This document shows positions 23,198-35,709 of a stretch of 64,000 nt of DNA, one piece after another (the stretch's first letter is position 1; every line of letters starts with the position of its first letter). The notes under the pieces were generated by a model that worked only from the letters and a program-made list of their open reading frames with translations, was not told the origin of the DNA and made no database searches. The position numbers and the translations under genes are program-made. Location of the stretch: NCBI GenBank assembly GCA_036435485.1, contig CM071597.1:7681881-7745880 (forward strand). Reading direction: 5' to 3'. Source of the DNA: Saposhnikovia divaricata (taxonomy: Eukaryota; Streptophyta; Magnoliopsida; Apiales; Apiaceae).

Positions 23198-26100
23198 GTG
23201 AACTGAACCTCTCTATCTTCAAATTGCAACTCCAACTATATTTTTTATAAAAGAAAATTTAATTTAACCTAAATACTTTCAACACCAAGTAGTAGGGAGT
23301 CGCATATTTGAAAAAACAAAAGCACCTAACCTTGACAGTACCAAGAAACGAGGGGTCTTAATCTCATTAAACCGTGTAGCATAATCATTTAGAAGCTTAT
23401 CCACTGTCCCAGGTATGTTAAGGGCCTCCTCCTGCAATTTCACCACACGGTTTATTGAGCAAAACCATAGACCAAAGGATCGTTGTGAAAAGCACGACTA
23501 CACGCTTACTCACGTTTCGGAAGTAGGCACAAGATTTGCGAATCTAAACGTAGCAACACATTTACTAGCTTGAATGAACAATAATTTTAAGAGAGATAAT
23601 TTGAGGGTGAATTTAAAATTAAAATTTTGCTTCAAATTTACTGGCGTCAATGAACAATAATGCGCATTAAATATAAGCGGATAGAAATTTAAAACTAAAC
23701 ACATGCTTCAAATTACAATAAAATAGACCTTTGCGAAGTTTCATGGATGCTGTAAAACCAAAACAGAAATATACGGCAGCAAGACAAGAGCTGGTGAATC
23801 GAACTTGAGAGAGAAGTACATGATGAAGCCTCAATATTAAAAACATCTCCAGTCAATTTTCACGTTATTCACTGTCAAGTGTTAACTTGAGGTATTCAAG
23901 GTATTTGAGATTGTCAAAATGTAAACTCATTATCATACCTGGATCGGTGGCCAAAAATTCGAAGATATGATTGTAGCATCAAACACATCCATAGGTATTT
24001 CATTTTCTTTAATGTCGACACCTGTCATCATAAAAAGGTATATAGAAATTTTCATGAATTCACTCATATGTATAAACGACTACCAATGATCAGGAAACTG
24101 TTTCCTTTCATACTTACCAATATAATTATGAAAAGAAGTTAAAGAACTAAGTTTGGAAGGTACCTGATTGCAGTTTCTGTTTGTGTTTGTTCTTTTAGAA
24201 TCAATTAAGTCATTGAGCATTATTTCACACTTCTGCAAGCTGCTTTCTCCAAAATGTATCTGGAAACAACACACCAGAGCTAAACATAAGAATACAATAA
24301 GCTGAAACCAGCTGAACTTTAGATACCAGGATGAAGAGCACCAAGTAAAAATAACCACCATTAACAAGAATTCAAATCCCCGATTTAGTTAAACTGTTAA
24401 AGATCCCCTGACCTTGAGGTGTTCTAAAGTACGTATTTCAGAGTCAATGTCATAATCCGGTTTATTCAGAAGCTTTTCCGCAAGCATGACACGGTACTCG
24501 TTAACGAGCTGATCCTTTGAACCAATAATGCTAACAATCATCCCAAGTATATCAATTTTTCTTCTACATCTGCTACTCTTCAGTGGATCAGCCTCAACAG
24601 GATCAGGTTCCCATCTGAATGGAGTATTTAGTTATAATACTTGCTAGAGTCTAAAGTCAAGGAACAATTTTAATCATAAAGTCTGACATCCGTGTAAACC
24701 ACAAAATAACAGCACATATACCGTTCAGCATCTATCCAAGCTTGCTTGTCATCAGTGCTTATTTCATCATCTACACCAGAACCATCTTGGTTTTCTTCAT
24801 CTCTGTTTATTTCTTCAAGAAGGCTATCACCAACACTTCCAGGCCCACTGGTTCCATCAGTAAGCATTGTTACAATGCATTTAATAGTATCTTTCCTCCC
24901 TTTCAGATATTCCCTTATTGGTTCGCCAACTGCTTCAAGGAATACACCAGTTGGGTCTATTGTCCTGAGTGCTTTGATAGTTGAAACATATTGCTGCAGT
25001 ATATCATTTGTAGAGGCACCTGCTGTAAGCAAACGATATCGCAGTGCTGAGATGAATGAATCTACCAGCTTTGAATTTTGCCCTGTGTATTCAAGACATT
25101 GTTTCAAGTCTTCAATAGCGGCCGAGCTGTAATCCATTCCATAATCATTACTTGTAAATAAAATGTTACCGGAAAGTATATAAGATTGGTAATATATGCG
25201 AACCACGGTACTATTTTGGTTATGTTATGAGAATAAACTACTGTCATACTCCTAAGACAAGTACAGTAACGCACAGTATAAACAAAATGGAAACAAACAG
25301 TAAATGGAGCAAGTGGTTTAAGGAATGTAAAATGATAAAAATTCACCAAACCCATAAACCAACATGTTCCCCAACTTTAAGTATATATCCTAATCTTTGT
25401 CTGAACTCAAAGTAAAATCAATAGGTGATATGCCAATATTGATACAACAATCAAGAAATTAGAGTCTAGATTTAGGTAAAAGATGACAATATATAAGAAT
25501 CACCTGCCGGGGTAGTCCACAATAATCTTAAAAAGTTTTGCTATTCTTAAATCTTGCAAGGTTTCATAAGCAAAATATTCCAATCGTAACTCCATCTAAC
25601 AAGCTCTTCAGATGCAGCATCAGTACCAGGATAACATGAATTTGGATGAGATGCTAACGGTGATCTCAAAATTGAAGAATGTTGCCCATTGCTAACAGTA
25701 TCACCAAGATAAGCAAGAAGTGCCTGCAAGAACTGGAGAGGCACAGCCTGAGTTATACCATCACTGTTAGAAGTCATTCTCCATAACATTGATTAAATGA
25801 CGTTTGACAACACTCACGAAGAAAAAGCAAGCATATAAAGATAATGGGCAATTCAGCATTACTTTCTCTACATATATATTTTTAGTTGGCATTACCAAAT
25901 GCCAAAGCGAGAGCATACATCCCAGTCATCACATATAACATTAAAATCTTGCCCTAGCCTTAAAAAGTGGTTTTGCAGTTTAATCAAGCTTATTACTTAG
26001 ATGAATCTCACACTTTGTTCCTTATGACGGTTCCTTCAAATTAAGTAATAACTTGGTTATGACGGTTACTTCAGATTTGGCTTATAATTTCTCCCCATCA

Positions 26101-27664
26101 AATGATAATGACAGCGCTTGAAATATACATGATCACGAAAAATATAGATATCGTCATCAAGGTTCTTTGTGGCCCATGTCTATGAATTTTTCATTAGCAT
26201 TTGTCACATTGATAATACTGAAATCATGATGGGAACAAAAGGGTATCCAAAGCAAATAATGAAAGCATTACACAGAAGAGTTATACCTGTATCCAAATTC
26301 CAACCTTTAATGGCCTCCAAAACAGAACCCCTATAGTCATCCCCAGCCAACTCATTAACATTAGCCTGCAATCAACTTGATAAAATTGATATGAGAATCT
26401 ATAAGTAAGATATCAAGATACATCAAGTTAACCTGGTGTATGTATGCATGGTTAAGATTTAGCAAGCAAAATTCTATCGACAAGTCTTATTAATACGGAA
26501 GCTGATTATTTTATCAATCTCACAAACACAAAAAATTGGAAGGCAGAAGGATTATTGATTTAGGTAATATAATAGATGCAGCAATGACACATACTTACCT
26601 TTAGAAGCATAAATATAGCAGAAGCATAGGCATCTTCAGCTAGAGATGCGAATCCCAGACTTCAAAGATCATGAACAACCTTTCCAATGTTCTTTACTAA
26701 ATTATTATTCTCCAGCAACTTTCTTGAGGATAGGACTTGTCACTTCCCATTTCGCCTTTTCATTAGAGAATTTATTTTTACCATCTAAATCCATGTCTTC
26801 TTCAGCTTGCAATCTGTCAAGATCTTGTTACTCCTCATGCAAACTTGTATTTAATTCTTCAAGTCGCCCCTTAAAATACCAGTGCAGTATCTTTAAGAAC
26901 ATAATATGTTAGAAAATATTTGATGACTAATCATTGTGTACAATGAACAGAAAAGATAGTTTAGATTAAGCTTCCTGAGAAGACGTCTATAAATATTTCT
27001 AATTAACTTCATGACGCATTATAAAACCATGCAAGAAAATGTGACCAGAATAGTAGGTATCTGCCTCTTCACATTTCTCTTAGTCATATTTAATTGCAAG
27101 GATTCAATGCTTTTGAGAAACATTATTACTTCCTGCCAGACCTGACAAGAAACTATGATAGAAGAAAGAACATTTGAAATTCAAAAATTGCTCTTTGACA
27201 GGTGATGCAAATAAATATTACATAACCACATATTAAAAACGAGGTCTTTCCTTGTGAGAAGAAAGCAGAAAAAGGTATGTGACCCAGTTCACTACATGTA
27301 AATCAGTAGGCTTACGAGGAAAATGACGAGGAAGAGTGATCATTAGTGTTGAAGACTCTATTAACTAATATTTGGAAGAAAGGCATCATGCGTCGTTTTC
27401 TGACTTTGTGATCCCTCTAATGTAGTATCTTTGCAGGACTGTAAAGTATGAGTGAGCATGGCCAAACATCTCTCATGTTTTTGTTTTTCCAATGTGATCT
27501 CTTCCAAAGCCACATGTAGAACTTGCTGAACCCCATCCTCGTGAGTCTGTTTATCACCACAGAAAACACTAAAGTTTTGTTAACAATTTTTTCATTTCTC
27601 AAGACACAGGATTTTCATGTAAAATGACATGGTTAGAGATTCTAGAGACATTGAGTTGTTCCAA

Positions 27665-27760
27665 GGGAAAATGAACCTCTTAGTCCCTGAACTCTTAATA
27701 ATCCATTTGTTGGAAGGAATGAAATTGGGTCAAACGAAATGTGATTTGCTTATTTTTTTT
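27665..27760 (+). repeat. Fragment of a Mutator-like MITE end inside APC2 copy B intron 2
   Basis: GGGAAAATGAACCTCTTAGT followed by CCCTGAACTCTTAATA resembles the terminal repeat of the element at 8324-9306 (GGGAAAATTAATTC, GTCCTTGAACTATTA). No partner end is evident. The right limit is approximate. Confidence 0.45.
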
Positions 27761-28002
27761 TTGGACTGGGTAGACATTTATAGTGTTCATACCTTGCTCC
27801 ATTCTATTCGAAACAATATATACAAGAGTTCTATCCTAATATATGGAAAATGAATGTTAATTTCTCCATCCAGCTCATTTCTTCACAAACCTTAGCACAT
27901 AAAATTTAAACATTTCTTTTTTATTTACTCTTTTCCGCAACCTTTCATTTTGTTGACAATTTTTTATTAATTTATACTTTACTATATTCCCCCCAACCAA
28001 GT

Positions 28003-28310
28003 GCAGCACTAGGATTGTTAGAAGCTTAGAGTTAGGTTCGTAGTCTTAAAGATTTCGTGAAGTAGTACTTTAACCAATCATAAGTTCCTCATTCCATCCT
28101 TCTGCCTTCCAAAAAAAGGCACATTTCTTTTTAAAAAAATTGCAACGAAATGAAAAATTACAAGCACAGCAGTAGGATTGTTAGAAGTTTAGAATTGGGT
28201 CCGTAGTCTTAAAGATTTGGCGAAGTAGTACTTTAAATAATAATAAGTTCCTCAATCCTCACTCTATCTTTCAAAAAAAAAAGGCACGTATTAAAAAAAA
28301 ATACAATGAG
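28003..28310. repeat. Tandem duplication of about 163 bp in APC2 copy B intron 2
   Basis: AGGATTGTTAGAAG with TAGTCTTAAAGATTT and GAAGTAGTACTTTAA occurs at about 28011 and again at about 28174, with the following sequence also repeated in diverged form. Confidence 0.75.
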
Positions 28311-28940
28311 GTAAAAGGGGTGCTAATTCTATATTATTTCTAGGGCCATCTTCACTTGAACATAAACGAAAACGTATTTAACTTAAACATACAAGTTCTT
28401 ATTCAATATAGCAACCCATAAATTCATCACAACATTATTACCCGAAGCTAAACATTGTAATAAACGGACGAAACCAACAATGTGGGTATCCAATGTAGTC
28501 GAAAACATACCATGATAACATCAAAATGATGCCAGAACCTAGAAACTGCATTTTTCTCGAAAACTTGCTGAACAACACAAACATAAAATATTCATAACCA
28601 AATACTTAACAAAACAAAAACATACACTGACACAATTACACAAACATTACACATACTAGAGCCAAAATCGAAACAGCCCAGGTTAAAATCATACCTGAAT
28701 GACACTCAAAAAGTGATCTTGGACCAGTAATTGAAGCCCATTGTTGCTGAGAATTTCAACTTCAGAAACAAAATTATTATTATTATTACTATTATTATTT
28801 TTAGTGTTTAGACCAAGTGAGTATGTAGATGAACAAAAGGCAAGCCAAGTGAGTGATAACTCGGTGAGTGAACCAGGAGGATGACTCAGCTAGTCGAGTA
28901 TGCTTAAGTTACACACTGCTGACGTGGCATCAACCGTCAT

Positions 28941-29150
28941 CGCCGCCGGAGGAGTATTATCAACAACCAATCAGATGTTGTCTGTCACTCGTCAAAAAAA
29001 AAAAAAAGATGTTGTCTGTCCCCCAGTTCCATGTTTTTTCATGTATTCATTGCGGTTAGGTTTTTTGATAATTAAATAAAAATTAAAAAAAATGTTTAAA
29101 AAAATGTTAAAAAAATAAATCAAAATTAGAAAAAAAAATCAAAATTTAAT
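28941..29150. promoter_or_regulatory. 5' flank of APC2 copy B
   Basis: Immediately upstream of the exon-1 ATG (GGCGGCGATGACG on the minus strand) are a CCAAT-type ATTGG on the minus strand (28968-28972 as CCAAT), a short CpG-rich leader and a poly(A/T) run near 28995-29008. A promoter is expected here by position but no TATA box is convincing. Confidence 0.3.
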
Positions 29151-30389
29151 TTAAAATTTTTACACATTCAAGTATTCATGCTAACTATTTTTGTGATGAA
29201 TATTACCTAATTTTTTAATAATTTGAGTTATCCCTCATTTTTAAGTAGTTTGTAGAATTACATGATAAATAAAATAAAATTAGGAAAAAGTCAAAAATTG
29301 ATTTAAAATGCATACACAATCAAGTATTCATAATAACTAATTTTGTGATGAGTTTTACCTTACTTTCACTAATTTTCTAATAATTTTATTTTTCATCCAT
29401 TTTTTATTAGTTTGTAAAATAAATTAAAAATTAAATAAAAAAGGAAAAAGCCAAAATTTGGATGAAAATTCATACACACAGAAGTAGTAGTAATAGCAAT
29501 AGAAGAACTGATTTTGGCAGAGACAAACGAGTCCAATAACTCAAATTAAAATTTTAAAAAAAACGTTGTTATAATTAGCACGGGAGATCAAATGAAAGGG
29601 TACTCAATTGGCTTGATAAACCTATCAATATTATCAATTATGAGGAGATTTGATGAATTAAATCTTGAACAAAATTAAAAATTATAAGTTTACTGGTCAA
29701 CTAGGGTTTAAGGTATCGACTTTTTTAAAAATATTTCTAGTTGATCCAACCGTACGGATGTAAATATCCATCCTTTTTAACGTTATTGCCAAAATTTCAT
29801 TAAAAAAAATTATTTGTTTACCAAATTTAACGGTCAACTAGTATTTTGACTAGTACCCCTAAATAGGGTTTCGTCCCTAATTCGTATTTTGATTTTTTTT
29901 TCAAAATATTTCTCGACGATCCAACCGTACGGATGTCAAGATCCATCCTTTTTAATGTTATCGCCAAAAGTTTAAAAAAAATTAAATTTATTTGATTTGC
30001 TAATTTAACGGTCAAATATTGTGTTTGACTAGTATTCCTAAACAGGGTTTCGTCCCTAATTCGTGTTTTAATTTTTTTAAATGTATTTCTCGATGATTCA
30101 ACCATACGGATGTCAAGATCCATCCTTTTCAATATTATTGCCAAAAAATTAGAAAAAATAAATTTATTTTATTTGGTTAACTAGGAAAAAAATCAAGAAA
30201 TTAAATAAAAAAAAGGAAAAAAAGGAAAAAAATCCTAAATTTAAATAAAATTTATACACATCCAAGTATTCATGCTAACTATTTTTGTGAAGAATATTAC
30301 GTAATTTCTAATAAATCGATTTTTCCCTCATTTTTAAGTAGTTTGTAGAATTACTTGATAAATAAAATTAGGAAAAAAAGTGGTTGTAT
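29151..30389. repeat. AT-rich degenerate tandem repeats
   Basis: One family repeats AAGTATTCATGCTAACTATT plus CCCTCATTTTTAAGTAGTTT near 29169, 29310 (diverged) and 30265. Between them is a roughly 176-bp tandem unit, TATTTCT...GATCCAACCGTACGGATG...AGATCCATCC, starting at 29732, 29907 and 30084, with AATTTAACGGTCAA and GGGTTTCGTCCCTAATTCGT as inner marks. No coding potential. Confidence 0.8.
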
Positions 30390-30806
30390 TAAAATTGAAT
30401 TTTAGAAAGAAATTATAATCTAAAAGGATATAAATGTTATATTAGAACTTCATTACATTTATTTATTTATTAATATTAAAAAAGTTCATATTTACTATTC
30501 AGATTCTATTTCGAGATTTAGAAATCGAAATGATTTTACAGTTTACGCGAAACAAAAAAAATTATCTTTAATTTATTGATGATTTAACAATTATTATCCA
30601 AACGGAAACACTCAAAATCTCAAGAGAAAATATAATTACGAATTTTTACATTAATTCTATTAAGTATAGAAGACCTACACTGATAATCCCATTCAATAGA
30701 AAACCTAATTATATATATACTATATTATAAAAGACGAAACATTAATAGTTTTGGTATGATACGGTACTTACCTTATTTAGTTATTTTACTTTATTAAAAT
30801 ATGTTC

Positions 30807-31883
30807 TTTCCAAAAATATGGTCGTTCTAATTAATGAAATAAACTAATAATATTTTAATTACTAATAACTAACAGATGACCTTTTCCAGCTAAAATGTAA
30901 TATCTTTTCTATATTTTCTATTATTATATCAGGTAAAAGAGATTTTATCCATAATTTTGGTCACTATACTGCCAAAATAATCTCAACCGTCGAATCTATA
31001 ATATTTCTCCTAAATAATAAATAACCATTTACCTTTTTCAAATATTACCGCTTCTAACTTTTCTAACTAAAATCTCTTTTTCTGAAAAATATGGTCGTTC
31101 TAATTGATGAAAATAACTAATAATATTATAATTACTAATAAATAATTGATTACCTCTTCCAGCTAAATGGTAATATTTTTTTATATTTTTTAACTATAAT
31201 ATCTCATTTTCTCCTAAATAATGATTAACCAATTACCATTTTTAGCTATTACCTTTTCTAATTAAAATATCTTCTTTCAAAAATATGGTCGTTCTAATTA
31301 ATGAAATAAACTAATAATAATATAATTATTAATAACTAACTGATACTTACCTTATTTAATTATTTTACTTTGTTGGTCGTTCTAATTAATGGAATAAACT
31401 AATAATATTTTAATTACTAATAACTAACAGATGACCTTTTCCAGCTAAAAGGTAATATCTTTTCTAAATTTTCTATTATTATATCAGGTAAAAGAGATTT
31501 TATCCATAATTTTGGTCACTCTACTGCAAAAATAATCTCAACCGTCGAATTTATAATATTTCTCCTAAATAATAAATAACCAGTTACCTTTTTCAAATAT
31601 TACCTTTTCTAACTTTTCTAACTAAAATCTCTTTTTTTCTGAAAATATGGTCGTTCTAATTGATGAAAATAACTAATAATATTATAATTATTAATAAATA
31701 ATTGATTACCTCTTCTAGCTAAAAGGTAATATTTTTTTATACTTTCTAACTAAAATATCATATTTTCTCATAAATAATGATTAACCAATTACCATTTTTA
31801 GCTATTACCTTTTCTAATTAAAATATCTTCGTTCCAAAAATATGATCGTTCTAATTAATGAAATAAACTAATAATAATATAAT
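30807..31883 (+). repeat. AT-rich long-unit tandem array, left part
   Basis: A unit of about 560 bp with landmarks AAATATGGTCGTTCTAATTA, CTTTTCCAGCTAAAAGGTAA, AATCTCAACCGTCGAAT and CCTAAATAATAAATAACC recurs from about 30817 and 31376. It continues at 36750-38347 beyond the inserted retrotransposon and makes up the Helitron H1 interior. Confidence 0.8.
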
Positions 31884-32933
31884 TGTTAGAATTTATGGGT
31901 GATAGCGTAGAGACAACTTAACTAGTACTTAGTTTATTTGTATAGGCTAAGTAGAACATACTGTCACAACCAGAGTGTGTTCTTGTAATCAAATAATTGC
32001 TGAAATGTAATAAGTATGTATCTTGGAAGAAGTTCATTGATATGTTCAAGTCTCAAGAGAATACATCAGTTCGACTGCAATAATAAAGTTACTGTCAATA
32101 CATTGATGGTAACGTTACAAGAAGACTGCATGTTGCAAGGTCACGACGGCAAGTCTCATTTGACAGCAACATTGGCTGGAGCATGGGACAACAACATTCT
32201 CACACTTGATAGCAAGTTTGGAGTTCTGACAGCAACATTGGCGGGAGCTCATACTGTCAACTACTGAATATTCCTATGACAGCAAACTTGGCGGCAAAGG
32301 TTACTGTCTCACTGAATTATTTGATTTGGGGATTTTATCTCAGTCAAACCCCCGTGACAGTTTAGATGTTCGAGAAACAGATATGCTACAATTCGTCAAA
32401 GATTGTAGCAGACCTGCAAGACTACGACAGAAGCTTGAGAGATCACAAGACGAGGCTCGACAATTCAAGAGTATGACAAGTCTGCATCTACTAGAATTTT
32501 TATAGCTAATTTTAGAAAGAACCCAGAATGCCTTATGCTTAATGATAACTCTGTTTGTATAGCATTTTAGGAAAGGTCACATGGGTGTGCAACTTGTGAG
32601 GAGCTGTCACTTGAAAATGACAACAGCTCCGTGACCCATGTGACTGAGATGTTAGAGAAAGATTAGTCTATATAGAGACACATCTCTCATTATTTCTGTA
32701 GTGATTTCTTTGAAGAAATCGAAGCTTGAGAAAACCATTCTTTCTCGAGGTTGTAGCAACACATTACAAAATAAATAAAATATTTATTTTGTGAGAACAT
32801 CTTGAATTACTACTTGTGATTGCAATTCTTGTGTAGATAGTTTACAATCTTTATCATTGTTGTTGAGCTAAAGATTTGAAATTATCTATATTGCATTCAA
32901 CCCCCCCTTCTGCAATATACTCCGGGACTAAAA
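31884..32933 (+). repeat. 5' LTR of the gag-only Sirevirus-like element
   Basis: Begins TGTTAGAATTTATGGGTG. The end reads GGGACTAAAA where the other LTR has GGGACCAACA. It contains three TACTGTCA motifs (31959, 32090, 32252) and several TGACAG counterparts. Confidence 0.92.
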
Positions 32934-32975
32934 ACTCGTATCAAAGCAACAGATTGATATACAAATCTGAAGATC

Positions 32976-35518
32976 ATGACGAGTGTTCAGAAGTCAAGTG
33001 GTATCAAGATTCCAGACTTTGATAAAGAGAACTACAATTTTTGGAAAAGAAAGATCTTGTTATTTATCAAAGCTGCCCATCCACTATACATGGGAATTTT
33101 TGAGAACGGCCCTTCCATTCCTCAAAAGGAAGTGGTTGCTGCTACTGTAAATGACGAAGTCATTCCAGCCCATTGGGTTGCCAAGAGGCCTTCAGAATAC
33201 ACAGAGATCGAAAAGGAGAAGGTAGCCTTGGATGACTACTTACAACTTATCTAGCTCGATTCTCTCACTTTAGACAAATCCATGTGTGGTAATGTCATGG
33301 GATGTTCATCTGCAAAAGAGATGTGGAGTAAGATAGAGCTGCTGTGTGAAGGAAGTGAAGAGGTCAGAGAAAATCAAAGGCAAATCCTTGTATCACAATA
33401 TGAAGCCTTCATGGCCAAGCCAAGCGAAGAACTCACACACATGTTTGAAAGGTTCAGTAAGCTAATAGCTGAGTTACAAATTCATGGGAAGTTCTATGAT
33501 AGAAAGGAGATTAACATCAAATTTCTGCTCACTCTCCCTGAGCATCTTAAGCACAAAGTTACAGCCATAAGAGAAGGAAGAAACTTGAGCGATGTCTCTC
33601 TAGAAACTCTTATGGTGTGCTCAAATCATACGAACTCGAACTCTTTCAAAAGAGAGCTATTCAAACTGGAACCAAAGGAAAATTGGCAAACATGTTAGGA
33701 GCCCTTGTAGCTCATGAACCACAAGTAGCTTGTCCAAGTGAATCCTTACAAAGTTCACAACCAACACATGTACCATCATTGAAGATTGAAGAGGTGTTGG
33801 ATGACGAGGAGAAAGTGGTTCTGCAGCTCAAAGACGTTGAAGATGAAGACTTCTACACAATAGAAGAGATTGAAAGCATGGATAATCCAACCATGGCTTA
33901 TATGGCTAAGAGATTCAAGAACATCAAGTTCAGAAGGGACAAGTCATACAAGCCACAGGGTCAAAACATCTAAGTTCAACAAGGGGAGTTTTTCAAAAGC
34001 TGGTGGTGGTGCCACGAGAGGTGGATACAAGACCGGGATGGTGGATAGGTCGAAGTTCAGGTGTTACAACTACAATGAGCTAGGTCATTTTGTTACTGAA
34101 TGCAGAAGACCAAAACAGAGTCAATGAAAAGGATCTGGAAATAAGTTTAAGAGGAATCAAGGTAAAGCCTATGTGGCTGAAGGAAAATGCTGGGATGATT
34201 CTGAAGATGAGGAAGAAGAAGAGTTTGTAAACTTGGCCCTCATGGCTAAATCTGATGATGAATCTTCTAGTTCCTCAACTCAGGTACCATCTCTAGTTTT
34301 ACTTGATATGTCTAAAACTGAATACAAGCATACCATTGAAGATTTAAGTGCTGAGATGTTTAACATTCATGTTAGGTTATCTGCTGCTCACAAAGAAATT
34401 GCTAAGTTAACTAAACAAAATGAAACTCTCAAATCTGAAAATGAAATGATATTTCTTAGAACCAGTCCTCTAGATTCGTTAGCTCAAGAGAACACTAGAT
34501 TGAAAAATGATATTGTCTGTGCTAAGGAAATAGAAGAATTTCTCAGGAATCAAATTGCAGAAAATGAGTTTAAACTCAAAGCATTTAGAAATTCTTCTAA
34601 GTTAGTCCAGGAATATCATTATAATCACACTGAGAATCAAAAGATAGGTATAGGCTTCGAGTATGGTAGGAGGCATGGAAAGACAATTGCTTTTGATGAT
34701 AGTGATGTTGTCAAACCTCATATTCTCAAAAGAGTTTACAAACCGATTTTCAAAAATCTTTAAGCTGATTTTGATGAAACCTCCCTGTTCATCAAACAAG
34801 AGCTTCTTGATGAGGATGAGTGCGTTGACAACACACTAGATGAAGGGAAAGATACTGTCAAGTCTCCCGTGACAGAAACTTTACCAAGCAATCAGACAGA
34901 ATGTTCTAAAGTAGCTGTCAACAAGGATATGACGGAAACTTCAAAAGATACTGTCAAGAGAGAACCCAAGACAGTAACTTTCAAGCCTACTGTCAAGACA
35001 GAGGGAAAGAAAGGTACTGTCAAAGGTAGCTCGACAGCAATTTCAGAACATACTGTCAAGGCAAATGCCTATAAGCCTAAGAATAGGAATGGCAAGTTAG
35101 GAATTGACAAGAAGAATGGCTATGCTCATGTTAAAGACGTTCCTAGGAAGCTTTGCAATAATTGTGGCTCATCTCAACATTTAACATTTGTTTGTAAGAA
35201 ACCCAACAAGAACAAGGTTAATGCGACCAATGTTATTAGTAACTTACATAGACCCCCCATCATGCAAAGAAAAGTGGTATACCATGCAAGATTGTTGTCA
35301 ACATCTTGAAATTCAGAACTTACACCTATGATTTTGAATCATGGTTTGATCTGAAAGATGTTCAGAATGTCTCTTCTAAACAAATCCAACAGTACATTGA
35401 TGAGATTGAAGATGATGCTGTATCTGCTGATAAAAAGAAGCTAGTGCAAGATCTCAGAAAGTACTTGGTAGAAGCTCTCCACAGAAAGAGAGAGAACAGA
35501 CAGAACAGGAAATCTTAA
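32976..35518 (+). pseudogene. Copia gag with coiled-coil C-terminal extension, broken
   Basis: The start MTSVQKSSGIKIPDFDKEN and YNFWKRKILLFIKA are typical of Copia gag. A TAG after YLQLI (33252-33254) interrupts it, and it resumes (SSAKEMWSKIELLCEGSEEV, FERFSKLIAELQ). A frame change near 33615 leads to a zinc knuckle whose second Cys is Tyr (CYNYNELGHFVTEC). A further stop precedes an acidic stretch and a long heptad-like segment at 34173-34763 (THIKLTK-type: AHKEIAKLTKQNETLKSENE). After another stop, 34869-35309 carries repeated TVK motifs and a second knuckle (CNNCGSSQHLTFVC), and 35306-35518 is a Lys/Arg-rich tail. No pol. The layout with a coiled coil and two knuckles resembles Sirevirus gags. 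It forms the particle in active relatives; this copy is dead. Confidence 0.85.
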
Positions 35519-35709
35519 TAACAAGATAAGTAAATCTCATATCTACTCAACCTCGAGGAGTACTTGTTGTGCTTTAGATCATTGTCCTATGTAATGCTAA
35601 ATGCCTGGAAATGTTCTAGAATCCTATTCTGATCTATGTTAGTTAAGTTGTCAGCATGCTTGTATTGAGAATTTGTTGTTATTGTCCATAAAAACAAATT
35701 GGGGGAGAT

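Larger units (their letters stand above)
23198..28940 (-). pseudogene. APC2: Anaphase-promoting complex subunit 2, copy B (exons 1-12, 5' complete, 3' truncated)
   Basis: The only copy with its start. Inferred exons: 1 28695-28940, 2 28511-28567, 3 27316-27546, 4 26599-26887, 5 26287-26365, 6 25504-25747, 7 24722-25126, 8 24413-24614, 9 24164-24259, 10 23939-24021, 11 23331-23431, 12 23198-23235 (cut). Exon 1 has ATG at 28940 and CNLSILD, FVSEVEIL, LLVQDHFL; exon 2 VFEKNAVSRFWHHFD; exon 3 VLHVALEEITLEKQKHERCL. All three align with the N-terminus of plant APC2 as I know it. Lesions: TAG at codon 17 (28890-28892); frameshifts in exon 3; exon-4 acceptor CTTAG changed to CTTAA; shared TAA (26828-26830); shared 7-bp duplication in exon 5; 1-bp loss in exon 6; about 19-bp losses in exons 9 and 11. 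Exon 7 is intact. Exons 13-16 are gone. Confidence 0.95.

Noticed and set aside
27629..27853. Plus-strand 74-codon open frame
   Set aside because: It overlaps a Mutator-like MITE end and lies in an APC2 copy B intron.
28919..28928. TGACGTGGCA as a bZIP/G-box-like promoter element
   Set aside because: It lies inside APC2 copy B exon 1 and encodes residues 4-8 on the minus strand, so the match is most likely coincidental.
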